Position numbers and translations under genes: made by a program. From Acanthochromis polyacanthus (lineage: Eukaryota > Chordata > Actinopteri > Pomacentridae), in assembly GCF_021347895.1 (NCBI RefSeq), contig NC_067130.1, positions 30,773,817 to 30,837,816 of the forward strand: 64,000 nucleotides of DNA, in the 5' to 3' direction. Numbering within the stretch: the stretch's first letter is position 1; each line of letters opens with the position of its first letter. Below are positions 1 through 12,581 of the stretch, piece after piece. The notes beneath the pieces are model-generated. The model saw only the letters and a list, made by a program, of their open reading frames with translations. It did no database searches and was not told where the DNA came from.

Positions 1-690
1 GATGTAGCCAAACTGACATGCATGAAATAACTCATCACAGTAGTCAGTTAGCAGTTTGCCCTAATGTCCAGTCCAATGGCGATAACGTACCCCAGGTTGC
101 CTTTTTCCAACTGTGACGCCATTTTTGATTGTCTTGTTTACCCTGGAGTCTTTTTGTTTGTTGGGCACCAGTCATTAAAACATTGGGTATTCCTCACAGT
201 CACGAAACAATTCCACTGTTGGAAAGATTTTGCATTTAATTTCAATGGAACTTAAAAAACATCGGCCTTTTCAGAAATTTGCTTGTAGTTCATGCTAATG
301 GCACCATTAGCATGAACTCGCTGTTTTGTGCAACTTGTTTCCCAACGAAGGCGCAGAGTTCAACCCACAGAACCACAATGTTCACATTAATATGAAATAC
401 GTGAAGTCGGACCAAACTGGAATTCTCATTTAAAACCAAACTGAAGCCACTCTGGGTTCCGCTTCTTAAAATTGAAAATAGTTTGCATCAGGTGGTTCCT
501 GTGGAGTGCAAGTTGGTACCTTTTATAGCTCTAAAAGACACCAAATGGAGGAAGCTCAATGTCATGTCAACCTGATGGTCACAAAAGCCACATTAATGAG
601 AAATATGGCAGGTTTGACTAAAGTGGAAGTCCAAAAGTGACCTCAAGTTTCCAAAGCAAAAGGCCAAACAAGACACAGCTGGTTGGCTAG
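1..690. other. Non-coding flank, nothing recognised
   Basis: No open frame of convincing coding character, no splice-bounded exon and no clear repeat structure were seen. A short inverted pair (catgctaatggcacc / ggtgccattagcatg style) sits near 285-315 and could form a small hairpin, without other support. Confidence 0.4.
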
Positions 691-699
691 TTAAAACTT

Positions 700-1239
700 G
701 TCATCCTGCAGGTCAAAATTGACCCGTTTTAAAGTTCTAAAATGTGGGGAAAAAAATATTTATTTACAGTGAAACTTTTGTTGTCCGCATTTTCAACATT
801 TTTGGGAAATCTCTGAACATTTTTGGTGGGTAAAAAATAAATGTTAAAAATGTTTCTTAAGAACATTCACATAAAAATCTACGAAAATCCAGCGAATTTC
901 ACTGGATTTTGGTTGATTTTTATGTGAATGTTCTTAAAGAAAATATTAGAAATTTTACTGATATATATGTAATCACTTTAAATATTTGTACAATTTTTTG
1001 GAAGATTTTTTTACTCATTTTTAAAAAATATTTACAAGAATTGTCTTGCCAAATTTGGGGGATTTTTTTTAAATAAAGTTTTCAAGGGAAACTTTTAAGG
1101 AATTATTTGAATTTTCTTGCTGAAGGTTTTACAATTTATTTTTTTTTAAATTTGGGGAATTTTTTTGCTGAATTTTTGGATTTTTTCCAGACAAGGAAAC
1201 AATATTTTTTTATGTCTGTTACTGAGGACAATGGGAGGG
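700..1239. mobile_element. piggyBac-like MITE, copy 1
   Basis: A non-coding AT-rich element closely matching a second copy at 52,205-52,717. Its right end reads GAGGACAATGGGAGGG followed by TTAA at 1,240-1,243, the target type of piggyBac transposons; terminal inverted repeats starting CCCTC are typical of that superfamily. The left end is decayed, so the start is approximate. Inside, at about 857-940, two arms of roughly 37 bases form a near-perfect hairpin. It encodes no transposase and would depend on an autonomous relative. The superfamily is inferred from the ends only. Confidence 0.6.
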
Positions 1240-1262
1240 TTAACCTTAGCTTCCAAACTTCC

Positions 1263-2150
1263 ATGATTGTCACCACTGACAGGATAAAACTAAATATCTT
1301 TTCATCTACATTGTGGTAAATTGGACACACCTTCTATCATTTAAGTATTTGAACGTCTATTTCTAATCACTGAGAATGGTTTCTCTCTTAATAACTATGA
1401 CAAAAACGGTCACACTTTGATGTTTTGTCCTCGCATAGTTGTTTATAAATGACTGACGTATGTACCTGAAGATAGCAAAGCTGAAAGTATCTCTATAAAG
1501 CTACATTTTCTGCTTGATTTTTCTAGTGTACTTTATCTGATTTACTCTCTGCTGAACTTTAAAACCTGACAGTGCAGTTACCAGTGAGAAACCTGCTCTT
1601 TAGTGGCTTTAAATTCTAACACCTCACAGTCTGAGCTGCTGACAGTGGTCAGAGGTCTGGAAACCAAAATTAGACTTTGAGCTGCTCTGCTGTGAGACTT
1701 GTGGTGTCTTAATTGAAAATAGCGACCTGTCAAAGAGAGTACCACAGAGAAATGCAGTTCAGTTAAATTTTATAGCACCAAGACACTTCAGATAGTTATG
1801 CCAAGACTTTAGAATGTTATAGAGAGAAACCCAACAAATCCAGATGTTTCTCTTTTGGAGATGCTTTAATGTTGCCTTGAAAGGAACCTATAATCAACCA
1901 CAATTAACACCAATCGCATTTTAGTACTTCTGGATTTACTGTCAGACTTTAAATAAGGTGTGAATGACCCTATAAAGAGAAAGGAATGAGGAAAAAGCTC
2001 AGGATGCAACAGGATAAGCAGAAACACAGGAAAATTATTAAAATTTCGGGAAAACAATACGTATAAGTAGCAAAAAAAAAAGACAGAAAGTGACCCAGAA
2101 CCACCTCAAGAGGGAGCTGCTCCTGAGGTCCAACTTGTTCATTTTTGAAA
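1263..2150. other. Non-coding stretch, nothing recognised
   Basis: AT-rich sequence with only chance-length open frames. No splice-flanked exon, hairpin or tandem repeat was recognised. Confidence 0.35.
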
Positions 2151-3640
2151 AGACATAATCAAATCCTACCAGAAGATTCTCAGCAGACGCTTAACATTTA
2201 CTAGATTCTACAATGTGTTTCATGAAGAAAATCCTTGAAACCTCCTCAGAACATTCCTACCAGAATGTTCCATCTTTGTTAATATATCGCATTGCAGGAA
2301 CTCCTTAAAAATCCTCTGAGGCCTTGACAACATCTGGAAAACATTTCTTGAATTTTGGTTTGAGAACGTTCCTACTTCGTCATTGCGGAAGATAACCAGT
2401 CTTCCTGACAACATTCTCTGAATGTTGATGATAGAACTTTATAATAACTTCATAGGAACATTACAGCTACTAAAAATATTCTTAAAACGTTCTTTGAACA
2501 TTTCGTCTAAAACATTTTCTGTAAAGAATTATTAGAACTTGTAGGTGATGTTGTTGGGACGTTCCCTGAAAGGTGATCTCAGAGAAAGTTCTGCTAACAT
2601 TTTCAATGGGAAGGTTTCTTTTAGGTCCCAGAATGTTCTTCTTAAAGGTCAGACAGCTGAAGTTGTTCTAAAAACGTTTGAATACATTGTTGGACCTTCA
2701 TACTCATACTCAAAACTTGCGCTTGAGCTTAAAAGGTTCTTTTTTTCTTATCATGGAGCCCTGTGGAACATTGTGAGAACGTTTTATAGAGTCCATCAAC
2801 AAAATCCCCAAAACATTTTCATAACATTGCAGCCAGAATGTTCCACTTTTGCTGCTATATCACAATCCTGAAACGTTTTTTTAAGAAACGTTCTGTCATC
2901 TGAGACCTCCATAACCTCTTAAAAATGTTTTTTAATGTTGCATTGGAAACGTCTTTCCTTTGTTATCATTGTCAAAATGTTTTGGAGAAGAACGTTCTAG
3001 AATACGTTCCCTCAATCAAAAGGCAGTATGTTCTACCTTTAGTGTGTCACATTATGCGATAGTTAGAAAACGTTCTGTACAAAAACATTCTGTCATCTGA
3101 GACCTCGATAACATCTGGAAAACATTTTTTGAATGTCGGTTTGAGAACGTTACTCCTTTGATAATTGTAGGAGCTTCTGTAAAAACCAACTGTACTTCTC
3201 GTCGGTTCTTGAAGATGTTTCACCTTCATCCGAAGTTCGTCTTCAGTTCAAAGCCTCTTGGATGGCAGTGAAACGTCTTCAAGAACCTACAGGAGAAGTC
3301 CAGTTGGTTTCTACTGAAGTGCCTACGATACCACGACCTGGATGACTGAGGAGCTACACAGACATGTTGCTCCTCTTGTTCTTCCACATTATGGGAATGT
3401 TTAAAAGATTCTATGATCCCTCAACATCCTCCAAAACATCCTCAGAACAGTGCAGGCGGAATGTTCCACCAAGGAAAGCTTTTATAAAAATCATCTAAGA
3501 CTTTGATCATTGATAACATCTGGAAAATATTTTTTTAATGTTGGTTTGACAACATTCCTCCTTTGTCTTCTTGGAACATAACCTGTGCTCCTAAAACATC
3601 ATATTATCTTTATAGACACATGGCTGGAAATGAAAACGAT
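2150..3640. repeat. Diverged AACGTTC-rich repeat array
   Basis: The motif GAACGTTC and variants such as AACATTCT recur many times. A longer subunit that begins TCTGAGACCT and continues through AACATCTGGAAAACATTT and TTTGAGAACGTT is seen near 2,316, 2,899, 3,097 and 3,497, so this is an old array with uneven spacing rather than chance. The open frame at 2,545-2,871 lies inside this repeat and is not considered a gene. The repeat family was not recognised by name. A related copy lies at about 5,990-6,370. Confidence 0.6.
3174..3318. repeat. Inverted repeat (foldback, about 50-bp arms)
   Basis: The left arm at about 3,174-3,222 (AAACCAACTG ... GGTTCTTGAAGATGTTTCAC) is the imperfect reverse complement of the right arm at about 3,268-3,318 (GTGAAACGTCTTCAAGAACC ... 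CAGTTGGTTT). A spacer of about 45 bases separates them. This resembles a small non-autonomous DNA element or a dispersed fish repeat inserted in the AACGTTC array. No target duplication was identified. Confidence 0.6.
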
Positions 3641-3869
3641 CTTTGAACATTAGATTTAAACATTTCCCTTGAAATAATTGTTAGAGCTTGTAAGTCTTGT
3701 TGTTTCGGATGAGTGGGCTCATCGACGTCTTCTGAGGAACACAAAAGTTGAAGGTTCTTGCATTTAAATGGCCAGACAGTAGCATGAAAGTTCACCTGCA
3801 GCCTCAGACGGGAACAGCTTTATTTCAGGTTGTGTGTTTGCATGTTCTTGACCTCTGCATTGTTCCCCT

Positions 3870-4120
3870 CCTATGAGATGGAAAGTCCCCCGGCTTCGTT
3901 TTCAGCTCCGCCGTGTCCGAGTGTGTGAGGTTAGTGTGCAGTGGTGTGTGTGTAGGCTGCATCCGGCGGCCAATTGCGTACCGTCTCTGAGGAAGCAGGA
4001 AGGAACACGCCGCTACCGGTCGACCAATCAGAAGCCGGGGCTGGAGGAGGAGCCCCCTTCAGGAAGCGCCTGGTGGAGTACCAGAGCTTCAGACCACCAG
4101 CAGACTTACTAATCGACACA
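3870..4120 (+). promoter_or_regulatory. Candidate upstream promoter of sh3bp2
   Basis: This stretch is clearly richer in GC and CpG than its surroundings. It holds a CCAAT box in the NF-Y-like context GACCAATCAG (about 4,022-4,031) and another in GGCCAATTGC (about 3,968-3,977). No TATA box stands out. It lies about 250-500 bases upstream of candidate exon 1A, a fitting place for a TATA-less promoter. Transcription is inferred; a promoter for a gene on the other strand is also possible. Confidence 0.4.
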
Positions 4121-4365
4121 ACTGATCGCTCTTATCTCCCGTCTGGCCACGTCTTTGCCTTATTTTTTGATTTATGACCATTTTATACATCTCTACCTAC
4201 TTTTTCCTTTTATCTATCTGCACTCTGGTGCTTCACTTCCAAAACTAACCCTTCCTCTAATCTTAAATCTGAATCCAATTGTCTAATTTGAGTTCGTCCG
4301 ACTGCCCTCCGTCCTTCCACGTGGTTGAAAATTATGGTGGTAAACTGCACCGTGCTGCCGCCGTC

Positions 4366-4469
4366 ATGTCTGCTGACATGTCCGCTCCGTCGCTGAGGAA
4401 GAAGAAGTCGTTCGCACGAAGCTCCAAGCCAAGCGCCAGGATGTGTATTCGGGATCAACGGGATGTCAT
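4366..4469 (+). CDS. sh3bp2: Candidate alternative first coding exon 1A of sh3bp2
   Basis: An ATG at 4,366 opens 34 codons plus two bases, ending at a strong donor (AT|GTAAGT at 4,470). The encoded N-terminus is very basic, with RKKKSFARSSKPSAR at about residues 11-25. The phase at the donor (two bases of a codon) matches the exon starting at 20,787, and joining them reads through in frame to the usual SH3BP2 start, adding 36 residues. A second ATG at 4,378 has a better -3 base. CpG-rich sequence with CCAAT boxes lies just upstream. The peptide was not recognised from a known family. It could instead be the first exon of another gene, so the link to sh3bp2 rests on phase and position. Confidence 0.4.
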
Positions 4470-5950
4470 GTAAGTTCTGAGCCCGCACTAGCTTGTGTTA
4501 CCGATTCCATCCTTTTGTTTTCTCTTTGTACTCGCTGCTTCTTTGTGGATAAATTACCACAAAAAGTCCTTAAAAATCTTGATTTGATGACAAGTTATCA
4601 GACTTGTTTGATGGAGTGAAGGAAAATCTCATCGGTTGGTTGATCTGGTGGCATTCGGTGGTTATTTTTACTTTCTTGGGTGTCGTGTTCTTTGCAAAAC
4701 TTCTGAGGAGGAGATTTGCATCATCTGCATTGGTTAGTGTTTCATTTGGTAAAGTTTCTTCCCCATTACAAGAGCTTGATAAAGCAACGGAGGGATTTTT
4801 CTAGGTGAAAAACCTTTTTCTGATGCCTTTACCCAGAACAGTTTATAGGCAACCCACAGTGTTCAGAAGAGCCTTTTTGAAAGTCTGAGAGTTAGAAGCG
4901 ACAGGTTTGAATGGTAACATTTTGTCACACTTTGCCAGGTGTGAAACTTTGCTGAAAATAGAAGTTAGTATATTTTGAGCTGGGGGAAGAGCAACACCTA
5001 CGACATAAACTAACGCCTACTCAATCTAACTACGTGATGCATTGTTGAAGAAAAAAAGATCAAGTTTTCTTTTAGTCTGATCTCTTTCCCAAGAAGTTCT
5101 TCGCTTCTAGATTCGAGTTTGGTGTTGAATTTACCAAGTACTGGCAACAAACACTAAAAATAGGTGTGAGAGAGCGTCATAAAGGATGTAAACGGAGTTG
5201 TTGTTACTGTAAATTCAATGAGTCCTGGGCATAGAGGCTGAAAATGATGTAACAGCATTGCAGAAACACATAAGAGTAGGTTGTGCTTTGGGTCATGTCC
5301 TATTTTTGGATGTGTAAAATGTAACTGAGGATCTTTCACAACTTGAATGCAGAGTTTAACCTCTGAAGCTTTGAGGACAGATGAGTTGGATGGAGCTGCT
5401 GCTGGAAGAACTAATGACAACAAAACAAGAATCAGCAGCTAAGTTTACCTCAAGTATCAAAAATATAAGTGTATCCTGTGAGTAATTCATTGTTAAATTA
5501 CTGCTATTAGTAGATTAGTGGTGCATCAGTGTAGAAATGTCATTGTCTGCTTTGGTTTTCCACTAGTTTCCAAGTTACTGTCATGATTTATTTCTTCCAA
5601 AGAGCCACACACTAAAGCTGAGGAGTTTGTGAGATAATTCAGTGAAGTGGAAATAAGAAAAACTAAGTTCTGTTGTACTTTTTCAGATTTTTGCTCCTTA
5701 TTGTAATAATACTTCTTTGAATCTTGCACAGTTGCAGTAGGGCGACCATTAAAGCAGTTTAGAGGGTAAATGTGAGCAAACAGAACATGAAAAATGCAAT
5801 AACTACAGTCAGGTTTTGTTGTTGCTTTTGTCATTAAGTCAAAAAAAGTTGAAAGAAACTGGTTTGAATTTTTAAAATTGAGCAGTTAGTGATAGCAAAA
5901 TGTTGGCTAATATCACAGTATGAGTTCGATTAAAGTTTTATAGCTTTAAC
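4470..5950. other. Intronic sequence, nothing recognised
   Basis: This is the first part of the candidate long first intron of sh3bp2. It is AT-rich and has no exon-like or repeat structure that could be supported. Confidence 0.35.
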
Positions 5951-5989
5951 CTAATGTTTAAAGAAATTTATTGGGATATTTATCTTTTA

Positions 5990-6370
5990 AAATAATCTTC
6001 CTACAGGACGTAACCCTCACAGGATGCTTGGAGATGTTCTCAGGGACACAGATTATGTTATACGAAGGTAGAACGTTCTTTTTTGATGCTTTCAAGGACA
6101 GAACTTGGAAAATGTTCCAGTAATCTGATGCATTCACAAACACTGTGGAACTTTCTGCCTGCAATGTTCTGGGGTTGTTGTTGTTGTTGTGGTTCACACG
6201 TTACAGAAAACCTTCCCACAATGTTCCACGATGTTGTATGATGACAGCATTCAATGCAACACTTCGAAAGCTTTTTAGGAACTTTAGTGTGATTTTTAAG
6301 AATTTCTGTAGTCCAGCCATCTTTAAGAAGAACATTCTAGCAACTAAAAGAAAAATTCCTGCTGAAAATT
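5990..6370. repeat. Dispersed copy of the AACGTTC-type repeat
   Basis: Motifs such as GTAGAACGTTCTT, AATGTTCCAG, CACAATGTTCCAC and GAACATTCTAGCA match the character of the array at 2,150-3,640. The open frames on both strands here are explained by the repeat. The boundaries are approximate. Confidence 0.4.
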
Positions 6371-6689
6371 TTGCACATGAAGGTAGCTACCAAGAGGAAG
6401 CTTCATCGCATGTTTAGCTGAATGTAGAATTAGAAATAAGCATACCTCATATTTAAAGTTAAGTTTAATAATATACTGTATACAAAATACCTTTTAGGGT
6501 GTTAAATTTGACACTATATATGACATCATTGTGAGGTTTTGTTGGGTTTCCATATGCAGCAAACAGGGAAGCAATACTTTCCCAAAGGTTTGGTTTTTGT
6601 TGGTTTTTGGTCAGTTTATTGTCATCACAAATCAGGTCTATTTTTCTGGTGTTTTTTTATCTTCAGAGACAAAATCTGCTTTATTTTTC

Positions 6690-7160
6690 AGCGGTGATGA
6701 ACCTCTATGATGGCCATGTCAGCTTTCCGCTTTAGCTCCTCTGCAGGGTTGCTGTCAGAAACCCAACAGAACAGAAGACATTTACAGGAAACGTGTTCTC
6801 ATTTTCGACCCCTTTACTGGGGGGGAGGGCTAAATCTCGACGCTCTGTCTTCCTGCTACCTTCCTTTACCTCTCTCTGAATCACTGAGCATTTCCCTTAT
6901 CTCTGAGATTGCGTTTCCAGATAAGAAACACGGCTGCTGTACGGTTTTCACTCTCTGGAGGCTGGTTCGGTGTTTCTGTGTGAATTAGTCTCAGAGGAAT
7001 CCTTCCTGCAGCCGTTATGGAAGTGCACTTCCTGTCGAGCTGCGCTGCCATATTTGGACGCAGGAAGCGATGATGCGAAGGTGAAGCCGCAGGTAGAGGA
7101 AGAGGACCTGCTTCTACTATTTCAGCTTTCAATGAGGCCTGAGCCGCAGGTGTGAAGTTA
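6690..7160. promoter_or_regulatory. Candidate GC-richer regulatory block with paired GATA sites
   Basis: A GC-richer island within AT-rich intron. Two GATA-factor motifs face each other (CTTATCT at 6,896-6,902 and AGATAAG at 6,919-6,925), and an ETS-type CACTTCCTG lies near 7,026. SH3BP2 acts mostly in blood and bone lineages in mammals, so an intronic enhancer would make sense, but that is inference. The opposing open frames (6,707-6,988 and 6,881-7,267) lack supporting splice context and recognisable domains. Confidence 0.25.
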
Positions 7161-9419
7161 CATTTGGCTTTCTCTTTCTGTTCTGCTTTTGCGCTGATCG
7201 TTGTTCGTAGGGAACCATAGAAACCTTCACAGTCGGTCATTTCTGCTCCATTTAGATGAAACCACAAGCGTCAGGAAGTCACGCAGAGTCCAGAATTGCA
7301 TGTAGTTTTCTGATTACTGAAGTCTTCGGATGTGACCAGACTGTGGCTCCATATCTTAATCTGACAACTATCTGAGTCACCACCACAGACTGATGTAATT
7401 TAACCCGTAGCAGCTGCAACAAGAAGGAATCTTCCCTTTATCTCATGTGTATTAAAGATTTAGCAGCCACTGAAACCAATAATACTTTACGATCCCTCTT
7501 TGAACAGTGAATCTAAAGATTTTCTTTCATTAGGAGGCACGAAGAGCAAATTATTGGACTAGTTGCACAAACAAAAGACAAAAGTCACTGTAGAAAGTGT
7601 GAAGCTTGCATTATCTGTGTATGAAAGTTTTTTTTTAGCACTTTTTGAATCAGATTTATGGTTTAGAATTCATGCTCAGCGGCTGAAAGTTATGAAGAAA
7701 GTGCATTTCGAAAACAAACATTGTGAATAAACTAGGTGCATATTCTGTATTAGAAGAATTCAGGGTAGAAATGTGATCTCAATATCTAATAGATCTATTA
7801 TACGAGTCGAGACAGTACGGTATTACTTAAAAAATATAAACAGAGACTACAACTAAGCTAACACCTCACTATACTTAGCTACAGCATTGCTTTGCGCTAA
7901 ATGCTAACCATGCTCAAAATGGTGTTAATTTTATGCAGATATTGCTAAGATCAATTCATGTTTTCCAAATCTGTGTTGGCAGACGAACTCAAAACCTTTG
8001 CATGTTTTTTTTTTAATATACATAATGCAACCAGGAGTATAGAGAAGTCTTGGCTCTCGGCAGCCATCTTGGGCAGCTGTTTTATGCTAACAAGCCCCGG
8101 TCCCTATCCAAATGAACAGAGAAAGAGCCACAACTATATTTTTAACAGCTATGGTAGAGAAAAACCTGTGTGTATAGAATCTCCAATGAAATCTGATGGA
8201 AAACATACCTAAAAAACTGCCAAAATAAGGTTTACCACGCTACATGTGCACAATTTCAACACCAAGCTTACGTTTGTGCAATTAGTGATTGGCTGGTTGT
8301 TTTATAGCAGAATTCTAACATAGATTTCTATTCAGGATTCTTTATAATAACTCTAAAGCAAACTCCCGACTTCAAACTTTCCCGTCTTTACGTGGATATT
8401 TGCAATTTGCAGACGAATGCGGACCCTTGCTAACATGGAGAAACCATGATTTGGCTTTGAATTTAGCATGTTAGCATGATGGTATGCTCTATTTAGCGCT
8501 GAACACAAGGTATGGCAGAGATCATCAGAGTCGACAAGCATCGACCTGCAGAGGATTTGATAAGTTTTATCCTACATATAATAAAAAGAGGAAATCCAAC
8601 TCATGTGGAAGTTCAGGAGAAGGGGAGAATGTGAGAGGTTTTGCCACTGTTGGTGTCAGATTATGAGGCTGTGGCTATTTGCTGGAAGCAGTAGGTAACA
8701 GTGCAGACTTTGTATATACCCAACCAAAATAAAATAGCACCTGTATTCTCCTAAATCCTTCTAAATCAACTTGTTTCTAGCATATGAATTCAAAATTCTT
8801 CATGTCTTTTCAGGAGTAAGTTCAAATCAGTTGTTGGTAAACTGAAGGTGGAAGTTTCATCGTCATTGTTTCAGCGTTCTCTGATGGTTTTCCTTTCTTC
8901 TCATCTGGACTTGTGTGGAAACACGATGATTTAAGATAAACCATCTCACCGTTACTTTCTGTTCATGTCTTCACACCTTCGACTTACGATCACGGTGGAA
9001 ACCAGTGCAGAAACTGTTGTGGTCAGTCAGTGGCACCTGAGTAACAGGAAGTGAGATATGGGCTATTTCCTGGACGCGATGGACTGCAACTGCTGCAACT
9101 GGGTCGGTGGTTAACCTCTGACCTTTATATCTGCGTTTGGAAGCTCTTCTTGAGGGGGGATTCGTGATCAGATGTTTGTCAAGAGCACAGAGTTTGCAAA
9201 AGGTCTCGGTTAGCCACAGCCTCATGAAGCAGCCACCTGACAGCTGTGGAAGTCTGTCGCAGATGTGCTCGACGGCGTGGAAGTTGTGCACAGATAAGAA
9301 CCTAAGTTTTTAAACCGACAACCTCCAAAAACACTAAAAACCCAACATCCTACACACACAGAAACAATTTATAGTCATTTAATATTGACTACTAGTACAA
9401 TACCTCAGCCAGAAGGAAG
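7160..9419. other. Intronic sequence, no firm feature
   Basis: No gene or repeat could be supported. The part at about 8,970-9,300 is GC-richer and carries an ETS-type CAGGAAGTG and a GATA-type CAGATAAG, so it might be a second regulatory block; nothing else supports this. Confidence 0.3.
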
Positions 9420-9421
9420 TA

Positions 9422-9634
9422 CACACGTGGACAAAATTGTTGGTACCCCTCAGTTAAAGAAGGAAAAACCCACAATTCTCACTGAAATCACTTGAAACTC
9501 ACAAAAGTAACAATAAATAAAAATTTATTGAAAATTAAATAATCAAAAACAGCCATTACTTTTGAATTGTTGATTAACATAATTATTTAAAAAAACAAAC
9601 TAATGAAACAGGCCTGGACAAAAATGATGGTACC
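9422..9634 (+). repeat. Left terminal inverted repeat of the Tc1 element
   Basis: Reverse complement of 10,844-11,054 with only a few mismatches and one small length difference in an A run near 9,590. The outer and inner direct repeats lie at its two ends and are the expected transposase binding sites. Confidence 0.95.
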
Positions 9635-9700
9635 TCTATAAAAGATTGAAAACTATTTGACCAGAGTGACATGATTAACTCAGGTGTGTCATTTAATTGA

Positions 9701-10837
<1,137 letters not shown>

Positions 10838-10843
10838 GTTATG

Positions 10844-11054
10844 GGTACCATCATTTTTGTCCAGCCCTATTTCATTAGTTTTTTTTTAAATAATTATGTT
10901 AATCAACAATTCAAAAGTAATGGCTGATTTTGATTATTTAATTTTCAATAAATTTTTATTTATTGTTACTTTTGTGAGTTTCAAGTGATTTCAGTGAGAA
11001 TTGTGGGTTTTTCCTTCTTTAACTGAGGGGTACCAACAATTTTGTCCACGTGTG
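10844..11054 (-). repeat. Right terminal inverted repeat of the Tc1 element
   Basis: It pairs with 9,422-9,634 and begins a few bases after the transposase stop codon. The terminal TCCACGTGTG abuts the TA duplication at 11,055-11,056. Confidence 0.95.
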
Positions 11055-11127
11055 TATGTCAAGTTTTCAGAATGTTTGAATCATTCAATCAGTGTCTAGT
11101 GACTCTTCCAAGGTGTCCCGACCCCTA

Positions 11128-11142
11128 GTTTGAGAACCACTG
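11128..11142 (-). mobile_element. hAT-like terminal motif remnant
   Basis: Read on the minus strand the site is CAGTGGTTCTCAAAC, a form typical of the ends of hAT-Charlie-type elements. No partner end was found nearby, so only a remnant is suggested. Confidence 0.3.
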
Positions 11143-11379
11143 CATTAAAAAAAGCCAAAAACTCCCAACAGAGGAACGCTGTAGAAATCCCCTCTGACAG
11201 TCTGAAGATCTTATGCTGCCACTTACAGACTTTTTTTTCCAGAGCTTTCAGCCACATCACACGGTTTTAAAGGTGGATCTGTAGAGTTCTGATTCTGTAA
11301 ATGGTGATAGATTATTTTGGAAATTAAACACCGGACCTGATGGTTGCTGTGAAGGTCATTTATGCACTATAACCTGTAA

Positions 11380-12200
11380 AAACTGAATGTTTTTAGCTTT
11401 TAACTGTGCTTTTTTAAAAAAACAAATTACTGTTATTTTGCTGATTTTAGCTGTTTTAGTAAACTACAAAAATAACTGGTAAATTCACAGAATTTTTTTA
11501 AATTAACTGTTTATTATTTAACTGTAAATAATATCCACATCACATTTCTGCATTTTTTTACAAATAATAATTCTGTATTTCACAAATTAAAAAATAATTA
11601 CGCTTTAAATAATCTAAAAATATCATTATGTTCCAGATATTTGCTGGGATGTAAAAGTGAAATAATGTACGTTAAGCATTAAAAAGTAACACATAAAAAT
11701 CTATATTTTTAACATTATTTTATAAATTTTCCTGTTTTGGTAAACTACAGATGTTATCAAATAAAATTACAGAAAAAAATGTTAATTTACATATTTGAGT
11801 GTCAAAGAAAAAAAGGCCAAAGCTGTAGAAAATGTCCTTTTTTTTTTTTTTTACAAATATTGATGAACCTGTGACCACAAAATATTGAAATATCGTTATT
11901 TTTGATATGCATAGTCATGTGATAGAAAGATTTTGTCTATTAATTAAAAATTAATTAAAAAAAATCTTTTGACATTTTATATTATCCCTGTTTATTTTAA
12001 ATTACAGAAAATATCTTGGAAAGTGACAGGAAAAAAAATCTAAATTTAAGCGTTAACCTGAAATAAAACATTCCAAAAACTGGAAATTCAACATTAAATA
12101 TCTGGATATTTCCTAATAGCAATTTGTTCTTTTGCAACATTTAACTGTTAAATTACACATTTTAAAACTGTATTTTAATCAGCAATAAATAAATAAATAA
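11380..12200. repeat. AT-rich diverged satellite-like tract
   Basis: Repeated variants of GGTAAACTACAGAT...TATCAAATAAAATTACAG and of TTAACTGTTAAATTACA occur here. The same motif set recurs across 17.2-18.8, 19.8-20.4 and 21.6-22.2 kb. No coding potential was seen. Divergence is high and boundaries are soft. Confidence 0.5.
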
Positions 12201-12206
12201 GAGCCT

Positions 12207-12581
12207 GTCCTCAAACAAAAAACGACCACATAGGTCGTCTGTACATGCCAGTATTACGACCCAGTGTTACGTTTTGACTATGCGACCTCTAGCGGTTGAG
12301 TAAATATCGACACTCTGGAGTCGCAGGTGAAACGTCATCATGAACAAACTTTTATCTAACACTATCCCTGTCCCTATCTCTAACCCTAACCTTAACCATA
12401 ACCCTAAAAACGTGTTGGGAAAGTGAGAAAAAAGCCGTTTTGCGACGGAAAAGCCGTTTTGCGAATTAAATCCCGTAATGCGTTCGTTTTCCCCGTAGGG
12501 GCGCAAACGTTCATACGACCGCATAGGTCGTATTCCGGTGCACGGTGAAAACGACCGATGCGGTCGTATGAATTGGAGGAC
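12207..12581. mobile_element. 375-bp MITE with ACGACC...GGTCGT ends
   Basis: The left end (GTCCTCAAAC then ACGACCACATAGGTCGT) is an imperfect inverted match of the right end (ACGACCGATGCGGTCGT then AATTGGAGGAC). Each terminal block is itself palindromic (ACGACC n5 GGTCGT), and further copies occur inside near 12,270 and 12,515. The centre includes a telomere-like run of CTAACCCTAACC type near 12,376-12,406. It is richer in CpG than its AT-rich flanks, which marks it as foreign to them. The superfamily is not certain and no target duplication is clear. Confidence 0.6.

Noticed and set aside
2545..2871. A 108-codon open frame
   Set aside because: It lies within the AACGTTC repeat array, whose units repeat across the frame without codon periodicity.
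6881..7267. A minus-strand 128-codon open frame
   Set aside because: Overlaps a GC-rich block where frames stay open on both strands; no domain recognised and no splice support.
12376..12406. Telomere-like CTAACCCTAACC run
   Set aside because: Too short and degenerate for an interstitial telomere; it is part of the MITE at 12,207-12,581.
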